A stretch of DNA of 64,000 nucleotides, taken from NCBI GenBank assembly GCA_958296125.1, contig OY282444.1:4001623-4065622 (forward strand), read 5' to 3'. The position numbers were made by a program, and so were the translations under genes. This document shows, piece after piece, positions 54,637 through 63,201 of the stretch; positions within the stretch are counted from its first letter, which is position 1; every line of letters begins with the position of its first letter. Under the pieces are notes generated by a model that was not told where the DNA came from, ran no database searches, and saw nothing but the letters and a program-made list of their open reading frames with translations. The stretch comes from an uncultured Poribacteria bacterium (GTDB taxonomy: Bacteria > Poribacteria > WGA-4E > PCPOR2b).

Positions 54637-55692
54637 CTACCAATTCTGCCGCCCAACGTAAAGGCCTCGATTTGCCAACGGCAGCGATACCTTCGCGCCA
54701 CCGTGCCGTTGTGATTCGATGAAGCCGAGAATCATCTCTTGACTACGGCAGGCGATTTGGATATTGCCCGCCGTTTCGCGGCCTTCTTCAATTGCGGCAA
54801 CGATGTCGTCAATCGCCCCAACGGTTCCGCTCATGCGCGGCGGTTCAGGGAACGGCACCACTTCGAGGATATTCCACTTGTCCTGTGCTTTGCGCCATTG
54901 ACACGACACACTGTCGTTGAAGGTGCGGAGTTTACCCTTTGAACCGCTGACCTCAAACTCAAAGCCGCTACTCGCGAGCAGGTAACCGCGGACACCGTTC
55001 TTAAACGTTACATATCCCATCGGAATCCCCGGATCGTCGTCCACGCGATTCCCGACAAAGTCTGCTAAATCAACATTCACGTCGCCCTGCACATACTCGA
55101 TTTCAGAGTCGCTTGCCAAGTAGAGCAGCATATCAGAGGTATGTGTGTGTCCCCACTGTGCTGCGCCGATGCCGACATGTCCAATCACAGCTTGAATCTC
55201 TCCCAACTCTCCTTGATCTATCAGTTCTCGCATTTTCTGAAAAAATGGCATATAGCGACGTTGCGTGCCGTAATTGAATTTGACACCGTGTTTTTCGCAC
55301 GCTTCCAGCATTGCATCCGCCTCTTCCATTGAGCAGCAGAGCGGTTTCTCGCAGTAGATGCCCTTGACCCCATTTTCCGCCGCAAAAATCGTGATTTCGG
55401 CATGCGTCGCCGGACGAGTGGCGATACTCACAATATCCGGTTTTTCTTTCTGAATCATTTCACGATAGTCGGTGTAGCCTTCAGGGACGTTGTATCGCTC
55501 TTGAATCGTTTTCACCTTTTCGGGAACAACATCCGAGATAGCAATCAGATTGGTGTGTTCTGAAGCAGTATGCCCGGCGGCGTGCGAGTAGGGCATCCAT
55601 CGAAAACTTTGGGGATGATCTCGAACTTCGTCATCGATTGTCGCCCCCATCCGCCCGCAGCCGATGAGGCAGGCACTGTATCGTTTCGCCAT
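54637..55692 (-). CDS. Gfo/Idh/MocA family oxidoreductase
   Basis: The 351-residue protein has the Rossmann motif IGCGRMG (about 10-16), the catalytic Lys in YCEKPLCCS (about 118) and a C-terminal domain with GHTHTSDMLLYLA carrying the HxxD-like catalytic residues. It starts the leftward sugar-acid cluster, with AAGGAG before the ATG. Substrates are typically sugars, inositols or their acids. Confidence 0.87.
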   Translation of the reverse strand: MAKRYSACLIGCGRMGATIDDEVRDHPQSFRWMPYSHAAGHTASEHTNLIAISDVVPEKVKTIQERYNVPEGYTDYREMIQKEKPDIVSIATRPATHAEITIFAAENGVKGIYCEKPLCCSMEEADAMLEACEKHGVKFNYGTQRRYMPFFQKMRELIDQGELGEIQAVIGHVGIGAAQWGHTHTSDMLLYLASDSEIEYVQGDVNVDLADFVGNRVDDDPGIPMGYVTFKNGVRGYLLASSGFEFEVSGSKGKLRTFNDSVSCQWRKAQDKWNILEVVPFPEPPRMSGTVGAIDDIVAAIEEGRETAGNIQIACRSQEMILGFIESQRHGGAKVSLPLANRGLYVGRQNW

Positions 55693-55862
55693 GTTTGAGC
55701 TCCTTGATCGATTCTGAATATCTCTATGGAACAGTCGAGCGTATTTCCATTCGATTGTCGCCCTATTCTATTACGCGTGCAGCCTTAGTGTCAAGTAGAA
55801 ATCTGCAAATGCTAGGGCTATTTAGTTTTCCGTTTTTTGATCGAAGAAATCTACAAATGCAC

Positions 55863-55890
55863 TTGATGTTTTGAGGTGTTCTGGTATAAT
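55863..55890 (+). promoter_or_regulatory. Likely promoter for the P1 peptidase gene
   Basis: TTGATG (55863-55868), 16 bp, perfect TATAAT (55885-55890). Confidence 0.55.
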
Positions 55891-55907
55891 ATATAGTAGA
55901 TTATGCG

Positions 55908-55930
55908 AGGTCGGGCAAGATGACCGACCT
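55908..55930. repeat. Hairpin repeat AGGTCGG-GCAAGATGA-CCGACCT
   Basis: A perfect 7-bp stem in the leader of the peptidase gene, similar in style to 37884 and 43135. Confidence 0.5.
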
Positions 55931-55998
55931 ACGGGAGAATTGTTGTTCTGGTATCATGGATATCAGATTATATCTACCCTCAGAAGGCAGGCCTTCCA

Positions 55999-57117
55999 AT
56001 GCAAACACCTATTAAACCGAATCGGCCACGCGCCCGTGAAATTGGCATCCAAATTGGCAATCTACCGACCGGTGAACTCAACGGAATAATCGATGTTCCC
56101 GGTGTCAAAGTGGGGCATGTTACACGCATAGCGGGAGAAGGTTCTCTCTCCCCCGGCAACGGTCCAATCCGCACAGGCGTGACAGCCATCTTGCCACACG
56201 ACAGCAATATTTTTCGTGAAAAAGTGACAGCAACGGCGCATATTATCAATGCCTTCGGCAAATCAATCGGCTTGCCGCAACTGCTTGAATTGGGAAATAT
56301 CGAGACCCCGATCCTCCTAACGGGCACACTCAACGTCTGGACTGCTGCCGACGCGCTAGTGGATTATGTCTCAGCTCAGAACCCGGGTGTCTATTCATTT
56401 AATCCAATCGTCGGCGAATGCAACGACAGTTTTCTCAACGATATTCTAGGTCGTCATGTCCAACGGGAGCATGTCTTTGAAGCGTTGGAAACTGCTACTC
56501 ACACGAATGTCGAGGAAGGTGTTGTTGGTGCCGGCGTAGGTATGAGCGGTTTTGGCTGGAAAGCTGGGATCGGAACCGCTTCGCGTGTCGTTCACGTGGA
56601 AGGGACCGCATATACAGTTGGCGTTTTGGTCCTGACCAATACCGGAGCGGTGTCCGATTTGAGGATAGACGGTTTTCCGGTTGGACAGCACCTAACGCCA
56701 GAGGAGAGCTCGGAGGAGCGGCCAGGGTCGATCATGATCATCGTTGCGACGGATGCGCCACTTTCCCATCGACAACTCACCCGCGTTGCTAGACGGGCGA
56801 CATTTGGGCTCGCGCGAACCGGGGCAGTTGCATCGCACGGCAGCGGCGATTTCGTCATCGCCTTCTCGACAACCAACCGCATCGGGACATCTCCGCCTGA
56901 AGGTGGAGGTTCGCTTTCAACGTTTCATGACGAGAGCGCATTAACCTTCCTCTTTCGGGCTGTCATTGAAGCGACTGAAGAATCAATCATTAACTCGCTG
57001 CTCAAAGCGCACACGGTTGTCGGCCGTGACGGTAACGTTAGATATGGCATTCCGATCCATCGCATCGTCGAAATCTTAGGGATCCAGCCACCCGAAACAC
57101 CGCCTTGGGACGAATAA
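55999..57117 (+). CDS. P1 family peptidase (DmpA-like N-terminal nucleophile aminopeptidase)
   Basis: The 372-residue precursor has the family start TGELNGIIDVPGVKVGHVT, the NGPIRTGVTAILPH block, and the self-cleavage junction Gly243-Ser244 in PGSIMIIVATDAPL, which frees the catalytic Ser as the new N-terminus. Such enzymes release D- or L-amino acids from peptides and amides. The ribosome site is weak (GAAGG about 11 bp upstream). It is followed by the Nramp-like gene on the same strand. Confidence 0.88.
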   Translation: MQTPIKPNRPRAREIGIQIGNLPTGELNGIIDVPGVKVGHVTRIAGEGSLSPGNGPIRTGVTAILPHDSNIFREKVTATAHIINAFGKSIGLPQLLELGNIETPILLTGTLNVWTAADALVDYVSAQNPGVYSFNPIVGECNDSFLNDILGRHVQREHVFEALETATHTNVEEGVVGAGVGMSGFGWKAGIGTASRVVHVEGTAYTVGVLVLTNTGAVSDLRIDGFPVGQHLTPEESSEERPGSIMIIVATDAPLSHRQLTRVARRATFGLARTGAVASHGSGDFVIAFSTTNRIGTSPPEGGGSLSTFHDESALTFLFRAVIEATEESIINSLLKAHTVVGRDGNVRYGIPIHRIVEILGIQPPETPPWDE

Positions 57118-57241
57118 TACTATGGCATTAGAAACGGGACGTTGAGTAAACCAGGGTGGTCAAGTGTAGATCTGCCCCATCGCGCCGGTGATTATTGGAT
57201 TACGGCGTATCAATAAAGTCACAATATAAATTGGAGCGAAA

Positions 57242-58654
57242 ATGGAACAATCCAACACAAATACTAGTGATTCTTCAGATGAGAAAGTCGATGGTGGCTG
57301 TCTGCCCGATTGGGAAGTCGCAGATCTACCCGCTCCGCCGCCCTACCGTTTCAGCCGTGCGTTTCGGAGTGTTTTGGGACCGGGGATTATCGCGCTGGGC
57401 GGATCGATAGGTAGCGGCGAATGGCTGCTGGGTCCGGCAATCACCGCGCAATACGGCGGACGACTCCTTTGGATCGCGACGGTTGCCATCCTACTCCAAT
57501 CCTTCATCAACACGGAGGCTATTCGCTACACGATTTATACCGGGGAACCGATGTTCAGCGGTTATATGCGCTGCAAACCGGGCTCGCGATTCTGGGCGTT
57601 TTTTTACTCGGGCATAGATTTCTTCGGTATTTGGCCCGGTTGGGCAGCGACCGCTGCTACCGCTATTGCGGCGGCATGGTTGGGATATATGCCGGGAGAA
57701 GCTGACCAAGGTATAGTGCGACTCTTTGCGTATCTGGCGTTCTTCTTATGTCTGGGAATTGTCCTGTTTGGCAAGAAAATATACAATGCCCTTGAAAAAG
57801 TCCAGTTGGCGATGGTCATCTGGATTATCGGCTACCTGTTCTTGATCGATCTGTTTATGGTGCCTCCCAAGGTCTGGTGGACTGTGATCAAAGGATTCTT
57901 TAGCTTTGGTGCGTTGCCATCAGCGGAGGGCAGTAATGTTGATTGGTTGTTGCTAGGTGCGTTTGCTGCCTATGCGGGAAGCGGTGGACTGGGCAATGTC
58001 GGTATCAGCAACTACGTTCGTGACAAGGGTTGGGGGATGAGCAGCCTCGTCGGCGCGATCCCCTCTCTGATTGGGGGACAGCAGGTGACTTTAACGCACA
58101 TCGGCAAAGTTTTTCGGGTAACCCCTGAAAATTTGGAACGCTTCCGCGAATGGTGGAAATATAACCGCTTCGAGCAGTATTATATATGGGTTATCGGTTG
58201 CTTCTTTGGGCTAGCGCTGCCCGCCATGTTGACAGTTGCCTTCGTTCCTGCGGGCCAACAGATAGATCAATGGTCAGCGGCAGCGTTTCAGGCGGAAGGG
58301 CTTGCCGAAAAAGGAGGACAAATCTTCTGGTATCTCACGCTGCTGTGTGGATTTTGGGTGCTCTTTTCAACCCAGTTGGGCGGTGTGGATGGAGTCCCCC
58401 GTCGTTACACAGACATTATCTGGACCGGATTTTCACGTGCGCGAAAACTGGAAGAGCACAACGCGAAATGGATCTATTACCCAATCCTTGTCATTTATAT
58501 CCTTTGGGGTGTAGTGGCTCTCTACCTAGCACAGCCGTTTTTCATGATCTTGGTTTCCGCGACAGTCGGCGGGTACTTGCTGGTGATCACTGCGCTGCAC
58601 ACCCTTTACGTGAATCGCAGGTTCCTACCGAAAGAGATTCAACCCTCGATTTGA
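57242..58654 (+). CDS. Nramp-like divalent metal transporter without the usual metal-binding motifs
   Basis: The 470-residue protein has about eleven membrane segments and an Nramp-like pattern. In TM1, where Nramp has DPGN, it reads GGSIGSGEW; in the segment equivalent to TM6, where MPH is expected, it reads AGSGGLGNVGISNY. It may carry another substrate. A Gly-rich, aromatic C-terminus and a charged N-terminal tail (SDSSDEK) are present. TTGGAG precedes the ATG. Confidence 0.7.
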   Translation: MEQSNTNTSDSSDEKVDGGCLPDWEVADLPAPPPYRFSRAFRSVLGPGIIALGGSIGSGEWLLGPAITAQYGGRLLWIATVAILLQSFINTEAIRYTIYTGEPMFSGYMRCKPGSRFWAFFYSGIDFFGIWPGWAATAATAIAAAWLGYMPGEADQGIVRLFAYLAFFLCLGIVLFGKKIYNALEKVQLAMVIWIIGYLFLIDLFMVPPKVWWTVIKGFFSFGALPSAEGSNVDWLLLGAFAAYAGSGGLGNVGISNYVRDKGWGMSSLVGAIPSLIGGQQVTLTHIGKVFRVTPENLERFREWWKYNRFEQYYIWVIGCFFGLALPAMLTVAFVPAGQQIDQWSAAAFQAEGLAEKGGQIFWYLTLLCGFWVLFSTQLGGVDGVPRRYTDIIWTGFSRARKLEEHNAKWIYYPILVIYILWGVVALYLAQPFFMILVSATVGGYLLVITALHTLYVNRRFLPKEIQPSI

Positions 58655-58770
58655 CGGCAGATTGGACTCGTCGCGTGTGCAGGATTCTATTCAATCTTTG
58701 GAACGTTGACAGTCATTCAGACGGTAATACCTAAGCTAATTTCGCTTATATTGGGATAGGAGAAAACGCA

Positions 58771-59541
58771 TTGGATCTAAAACTCAAAGATAAAGTTGTC
58801 ATCGTCACCGGTGCCAGTCGAGGCATCGGGAAAGCAATCACACTCGGTTTCGCAGCGGAAGGCGCGAAATTGAGTATCTGCGGCAGAACCCCGGAAACGC
58901 TTGAAGCGGCTGCCAACGAGGTTAAGGCACTTGGAGCGGAGGTATTTGCCAAGCTTGCCGATGTCACAAAAGTCAGGGATGCCGACGCATTTGTAGAAGC
59001 GACGTTAGATCGATATGGGCGGGTCGATGTGCTGATTAACAACGTTGGTGGGAGCAAGTGGACACCGACCCCTGAGATTTCCGATGAGGAGTGGCATGAA
59101 ATCATCGACCTGAATCTCGTTTCCGCCGCCCGCATGAGTCGAGGTGTTATTCCGACGATGCAGGCGCAAGGGGGCGGTGTTATCATCACTATCTCATCAA
59201 TTTATGGACGGGAGGGCGGTGGACATATCACCTATAACGCAGCGAAGGCGGCGGAGATTAGCATGTCGAAGTCCCTCGCGGGTGAGCTTGCCAAGGACAA
59301 CATCCGCGTCAACAGCGTTGCCCCCGGTTCCATTCTATTCCCCGGCGGCGGCTGGGAGCGGCGGCAAAAAGCTGACCCGGGAGGGATAGCTGCATTCGTC
59401 GAAAGGGATATGCCGTTGGGGCGGTTTGGAAAACCTGAAGAGGTGGCGGACGTGGTAGTATTTCTCGCCTCTGAACGCGCGAGCCTCGTTACTGGTGCGT
59501 GCATCAACGTTGATGGTTGTCAGTCAAAGTCGAATATCTAA
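58771..59541 (+). CDS. Short-chain dehydrogenase/reductase
   Basis: The 256-residue SDR has TGASRGIG (about 12-19), NNVGG (about 91), SSIYGREGGGHITYNAAK with the catalytic Ser, Tyr and Lys, and ASLVTGACINVDG at the end. The start is TTG at 58771 with AGGAGA upstream. The substrate is unknown; sugars or 3-oxoacyl compounds are typical. Confidence 0.9.
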   Translation: MDLKLKDKVVIVTGASRGIGKAITLGFAAEGAKLSICGRTPETLEAAANEVKALGAEVFAKLADVTKVRDADAFVEATLDRYGRVDVLINNVGGSKWTPTPEISDEEWHEIIDLNLVSAARMSRGVIPTMQAQGGGVIITISSIYGREGGGHITYNAAKAAEISMSKSLAGELAKDNIRVNSVAPGSILFPGGGWERRQKADPGGIAAFVERDMPLGRFGKPEEVADVVVFLASERASLVTGACINVDGCQSKSNI

Positions 59542-59589
59542 GGTCAAGTCCAGTGAGCATCTGCCCGTTGACCCCGGTAAAAATTGGGT

Positions 59590-59607
59590 CTCCCAATCCT
59601 TTGGGAG
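59590..59607. terminator. Hairpin after the SDR gene
   Basis: CTCCCAA, loop TCCT, TTGGGAG, 49 bp after the SDR stop and without a T tract. The rest of the 294-bp gap 59542-59835 shows no gene. Confidence 0.45.
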
Positions 59608-59835
59608 GGAACCTCACCCCTTTAGCATTGAGTGGTGACTGCTTATCCCGTTGCAACGTTTCCTCTTCCGCGGTGGCTCTCAGTCCGTTTTAAGATTCAA
59701 TAACGTAAGACGATGTGGCCGGGTTTTTTTATCATAAAATTTCTGGTATTCAGGTGGGACGGATGATAGAATTGTTTCTTGGACACTTAATTTCGTTGAA
59801 AGTCGCCTTCCCCGTGGGTTTGTGTCATGCGGCGT

Positions 59836-60177
59836 TCATGTCGTTGGAATCGCATCGTATAACGGCGCATTAAATCCAACGAAAAATGTATCTCCAATCT
59901 GTAACGTGGGTGCCCGTAGATTGCCGCTTCTGCCCATAATTGCTTTAAGGATAAGGGCTTGTGAATTGATATTTGGGGCAAAGACCTCAACTTTTTTGCC
60001 TTTAGCGACGTGAATGGATTGAGCCGTTTTGATACGTTCCCAAACCTCGGTTGGATTCAACTTCTCCTTGCGGGCATCCGTTCGACTGTCTACTTGAATA
60101 TTGTTTGCGTCAAGAAACTCTTGCGCTTTTCGACAGGAAGTTCAGCTGTTCCTGAAAAACATCCAATTTACTGTCAT
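59836..60177 (-). CDS. Spx/ArsC-like thioredoxin-fold selenoprotein (UGA read as Sec)
   Basis: The frame from the ATG at 60177 (GGAG 7 bp upstream) reads MTVNWMFFRNS-U-TSCRKAQEF and runs to a final TGA at 59836, giving 113 residues with one in-frame UGA as codon 12 (60142-60144). SUTSCRKA matches the SCTSCRKA redox motif of Spx, with Sec replacing the first Cys. The end has LRAPTLQIGDTFFVGFN, like the LRRP...VGYN end of Spx/ArsC proteins. The part after the UGA alone is open from 60060, so gene callers would call only the tail. It probably acts as a selenol redox protein or reductase. It lies 66 bp after the amidohydrolase gene on the same strand. Confidence 0.82.
60107..60126 (-). promoter_or_regulatory. 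Candidate bacterial SECIS hairpin
   Basis: On the minus strand GCG-CAAGA-GTT-TCTTG-A-CGC folds into an 8-bp stem with one bulged A and a loop starting with G. The loop lies 23 nt after the UGA, inside the distance range known for bacterial SECIS elements. It is inside the coding sequence, as bacterial SECIS must be. Confidence 0.55.
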
Positions 60178-60243
60178 CAACTTTCTCCATTTTTTATTAT
60201 TATCTTTGTATGAGTCAGCAGGAAGATTCACACGCTGCTGCTC

Positions 60244-61452
60244 TTAGTGGTTTGATGTATAGCAAACTTTTCCACCAACAACTGTTAATAGGTTCTCAGA
60301 AGAACTATCAAGAACCTGTTCAATGGGGGGACGACCATCGTTTGGAATTTGGATCGCGATGATATCCGCCTGCCATTCCTTTTCCAACCGTCCGACCTGC
60401 GCTAAACACAGTCCCTTTGCACCGTTATAGGTCACCATATCGAATAGCGTTTCAGGGTGGATACACAGTTGGGTACGTGCGAGGAATTTCAACTCATCGA
60501 GTAGACTCAGGGACCAATTGCTTGCCAGACTATCGGTCCCGATAGTGACATTGATTCCCTTTTCAACTAGTCTCACAACGGGGTGGTCGGTATGATAGAA
60601 GTAATGGTGGCTCCGCGGGCAAAAAACCACAGATGCGCCACTCTGCACAAGCAGCTCCACATCTGCATCAGTCAGGTAGTTACAGTGGACTAAGAGCGAA
60701 TCCTTTCGCAAGATGCCCAACGTTTCCATATACTGTATAGGTGTTATTTGCGGAGGGTGCCACTCGGCTGTTGAAATGCCAAACGCTTCTAGGTAATCTA
60801 AAAATGCACCCGTACCGCTGGAGAGAAACTCAAGCTCCTCCTCGGTTTCCGCTATATGGGTGCAAACTGACAAGTCGGACGTAACGCATTGACGATAAAT
60901 ATCAGCTGATGTAGAATAGGGAGCGTGTGGCGACAGCGCAGGTGTCAACAACGAATCGGGAACAGGGGGAGCCCCCAAATATGTCGCAAGTCGAGCGAGC
61001 CCCATGGCGGCGCGTTCGCCGGAAAAACCGAGTGCCTCAAAGAAAACCATCTTCCGAATCGGAGTATTCCGCAGAATTTGCACGGATTCCCCGGTTCCGT
61101 CGATATCTCCAACTGTTGTCGCACCACCGGCTAAACTTTGCTGCACCCCTTCGCGAATAGACGGTTCTATTGTTGAGGGGTTTCGCTTCCCAACAATTTG
61201 GAATATCCAATCGATAAATTTGGGGGTGCGTTGAATGGAATCGGCACTGCTTGTCAGATCAAGGTGGGTATGAGCATTCACTAAGCCGGGCATGAGCACC
61301 GTTTCGCCGAAGTCGCGTATCGGGGGTGAACCGCTGTTCCGAACTGTCGGGTAAAAGCCGACATCGACAATCTGTGAGCCTTGAATGGCAACCGCGCCAT
61401 TTTCGATAATCGTGCGGCTATTTGGTATTACATATTTTGCGCGTAAAATCAT
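60244..61452 (-). CDS. Amidohydrolase family protein (chlorohydrolase/TRZ-type)
   Basis: The 402-residue protein has the metal motif LVNAHTHLDL (about 61-70), a second His in ALSPHAPYST, HIAETEEEL, LLVHCNYLTD and the Asp in GTDSLASN. It belongs to the cytosine/S-adenosylhomocysteine deaminase-like branch of amidohydrolases, which deaminate or dechlorinate N-containing compounds. The ATG at 61452 fits the MILRAKYVI start of the family; another lies four codons upstream. The selenoprotein gene follows on the same strand. Confidence 0.86.
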   Translation of the reverse strand: MILRAKYVIPNSRTIIENGAVAIQGSQIVDVGFYPTVRNSGSPPIRDFGETVLMPGLVNAHTHLDLTSSADSIQRTPKFIDWIFQIVGKRNPSTIEPSIREGVQQSLAGGATTVGDIDGTGESVQILRNTPIRKMVFFEALGFSGERAAMGLARLATYLGAPPVPDSLLTPALSPHAPYSTSADIYRQCVTSDLSVCTHIAETEEELEFLSSGTGAFLDYLEAFGISTAEWHPPQITPIQYMETLGILRKDSLLVHCNYLTDADVELLVQSGASVVFCPRSHHYFYHTDHPVVRLVEKGINVTIGTDSLASNWSLSLLDELKFLARTQLCIHPETLFDMVTYNGAKGLCLAQVGRLEKEWQADIIAIQIPNDGRPPIEQVLDSSSENLLTVVGGKVCYTSNH

Positions 61453-61576
61453 ACAGAGCCCCATGCGCGAAGCACAAAACGTAGTTAGCTAAGTTGCTTA
61501 GACATATTTTCTTTGAACGGAGATTTAAGCCGCTTTACGATATACAACAACTTCTGCCAACAAATAAGGAAATTCC

Positions 61577-63163
61577 ATGAATGCCAAGATTACCGGGCAT
61601 GCAACCTCACAAGCGACACAAGCCTTCGCCGATCGGATGAACGCGCACAACCCTTCCTTTGAAGCGAATGCGTATCGCCGGCTCACCGGCACGGACCTGA
61701 TAACATCCAAAATCGGTTACGGCACTTACCGCGTGCATAACCGAGACGAGACACACATTGAAACGCTGGAATCGGCAATCGAAGCGGGGTGTAATCTGAT
61801 TGATACCTCCAGTAATTACACCGATGGCGGTAGCGAAACTTTAATAGGTAATGTCCTACAAAAGAAGATTTCTGCCGGCGAGGTTAAGCGGGAAGAAATC
61901 ATCGTTGTATCCAAAGTCGGCTACATGCAGGGTCAAAACCTCGATCAAGCACAAGATCGAGAAACAGCAGGTAATCCGTGGGGAGAGGTTGTCAAATATA
62001 TGGAAGGTTGCTGGCACTGCATCCACCCCGATTTTCTGACCGACCAGTGGACGCGTAGCACCAATCGATTGGGGTTGGAAACGATTGATGTTTACCTGCT
62101 ACACAACCCGGAATACTTCATGGTTGATGCCAAAAACCGATCCTCCCAATCTAGCTGGGACGTAATTGGGGATACCTTCTATGATCGTATCTACCGCGCC
62201 TTTGTGCAAATGGAACAGTTCGTGGTTGATGGCAAGATTCGCTACTACGGTATTTCGTCAAATACCTTTCCTGCCCCACAAACTGACTTTGAGCATGTCT
62301 CCCTCAATCGCGTTTATGAAGCGGCTGCCAAAGCGGCAGAGACTGTGTATGGAGAACATGCGGTGAGCCACTTCAAGGTGATTCAACTCCCATACAACCT
62401 GCTGGAATCCGAGGCATTGACAGCAGCGAATAACGAGATTGACGGAAAACGCATCGCCGTCCTTGAGGCAGCAAAATCCCTTGGACTCGGCGTTCTCGTG
62501 AATCGTCCCCTGAATGCTTTCAAGAACAATCGGATGACCCGCTTAGCACAATATGAACACCATCCAAACGCCGATTATCCTCGGATGATGTCCTTAGCAG
62601 AAGGCACATTAACCCAAATCGAAACCACGATGGAGCAGACACTAAAAGGTTGGGGAATTTTCGATTCGGTACAAAATCAGGTGAATGTCCATCTCTTTTA
62701 CGATGTTGCCCAACAACTGGGCGAATTTATGTCGCGTGTCCAGGATCGCAATCAATGGGAACAAATCTTACAGCAGCACCTGATTCCACAGATTAATGCC
62801 TATCTGCGGCAGACCGGGATTGCTTGTCTGAATCAACACCAAACAGAATGGGAAGGCTTGCTCGCTCAATATGTAGATGCCCTGAACTCGCTGTTCGCAA
62901 CGATAACGGAAATCTTTAACCGTGTGGATGCGGAGAAGGTTGAACCCATCTCTCAGGCTTTGAACCTACATCTCTCCGATGTTCAGGGGGCGTTAACCCT
63001 CTCTCAGCGGGCGTTGAACTTTGTGACTTCATCGCCGGGGGTGTCCGTTGTGCTGAATGGGATGAAACACGAAGTGTATGTTGAAGATTCGATGCAGATT
63101 ATGGAGGTGCCTGATTTTCCACAACCACTTGCGCTCGTCGAAAGCCTAGCGAGTGAAACATAA
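61577..63163 (+). CDS. Aldo/keto reductase with a helical insertion
   Basis: The 528-residue protein is much longer than the usual 300-340. The catalytic tetrad is visible: Asp76 and Tyr81 in DTSSNYTDG, Lys113 in VVSKVGY and His176 in LLHNPE. Late barrel motifs are also present (KIRYYGISSN, GLGVLVNRPLNAF). About 110 residues (roughly 350-465) rich in Gln, Leu and Asn form an all-helical insert before the end block FVTSSPGVSVVLNGM. AAGGAA precedes the ATG. The role of the insert is unknown; it may mediate oligomerisation. Confidence 0.82.
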   Translation: MNAKITGHATSQATQAFADRMNAHNPSFEANAYRRLTGTDLITSKIGYGTYRVHNRDETHIETLESAIEAGCNLIDTSSNYTDGGSETLIGNVLQKKISAGEVKREEIIVVSKVGYMQGQNLDQAQDRETAGNPWGEVVKYMEGCWHCIHPDFLTDQWTRSTNRLGLETIDVYLLHNPEYFMVDAKNRSSQSSWDVIGDTFYDRIYRAFVQMEQFVVDGKIRYYGISSNTFPAPQTDFEHVSLNRVYEAAAKAAETVYGEHAVSHFKVIQLPYNLLESEALTAANNEIDGKRIAVLEAAKSLGLGVLVNRPLNAFKNNRMTRLAQYEHHPNADYPRMMSLAEGTLTQIETTMEQTLKGWGIFDSVQNQVNVHLFYDVAQQLGEFMSRVQDRNQWEQILQQHLIPQINAYLRQTGIACLNQHQTEWEGLLAQYVDALNSLFATITEIFNRVDAEKVEPISQALNLHLSDVQGALTLSQRALNFVTSSPGVSVVLNGMKHEVYVEDSMQIMEVPDFPQPLALVESLASET

Positions 63164-63201
63164 GCGTTTTTACATCTCACGCACGTATTAATCGGTGTTA
63201 C

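Larger units (their letters stand above)
55693..55998. other. Divergent regulatory region
   Basis: These 306 bp between the leftward oxidoreductase and the rightward peptidase contain a 15-bp direct repeat (GAAATCTGCAAATGC at 55798-55812 and GAAATCTACAAATGC at 55846-55860), a promoter and a hairpin. The second repeat ends right before the -35 box, a common position for an activator. Confidence 0.5.

Noticed and set aside
58186-58734. Plus-strand 182-codon frame overlapping the Nramp-like gene
   Set aside because: It is the shifted frame of a transporter with clear membrane segments and has no recognisable domain.
59822-60013. Plus-strand short frame opposite the selenoprotein
   Set aside because: No ribosome site and no family; the opposite strand has a conserved thioredoxin-fold pattern.
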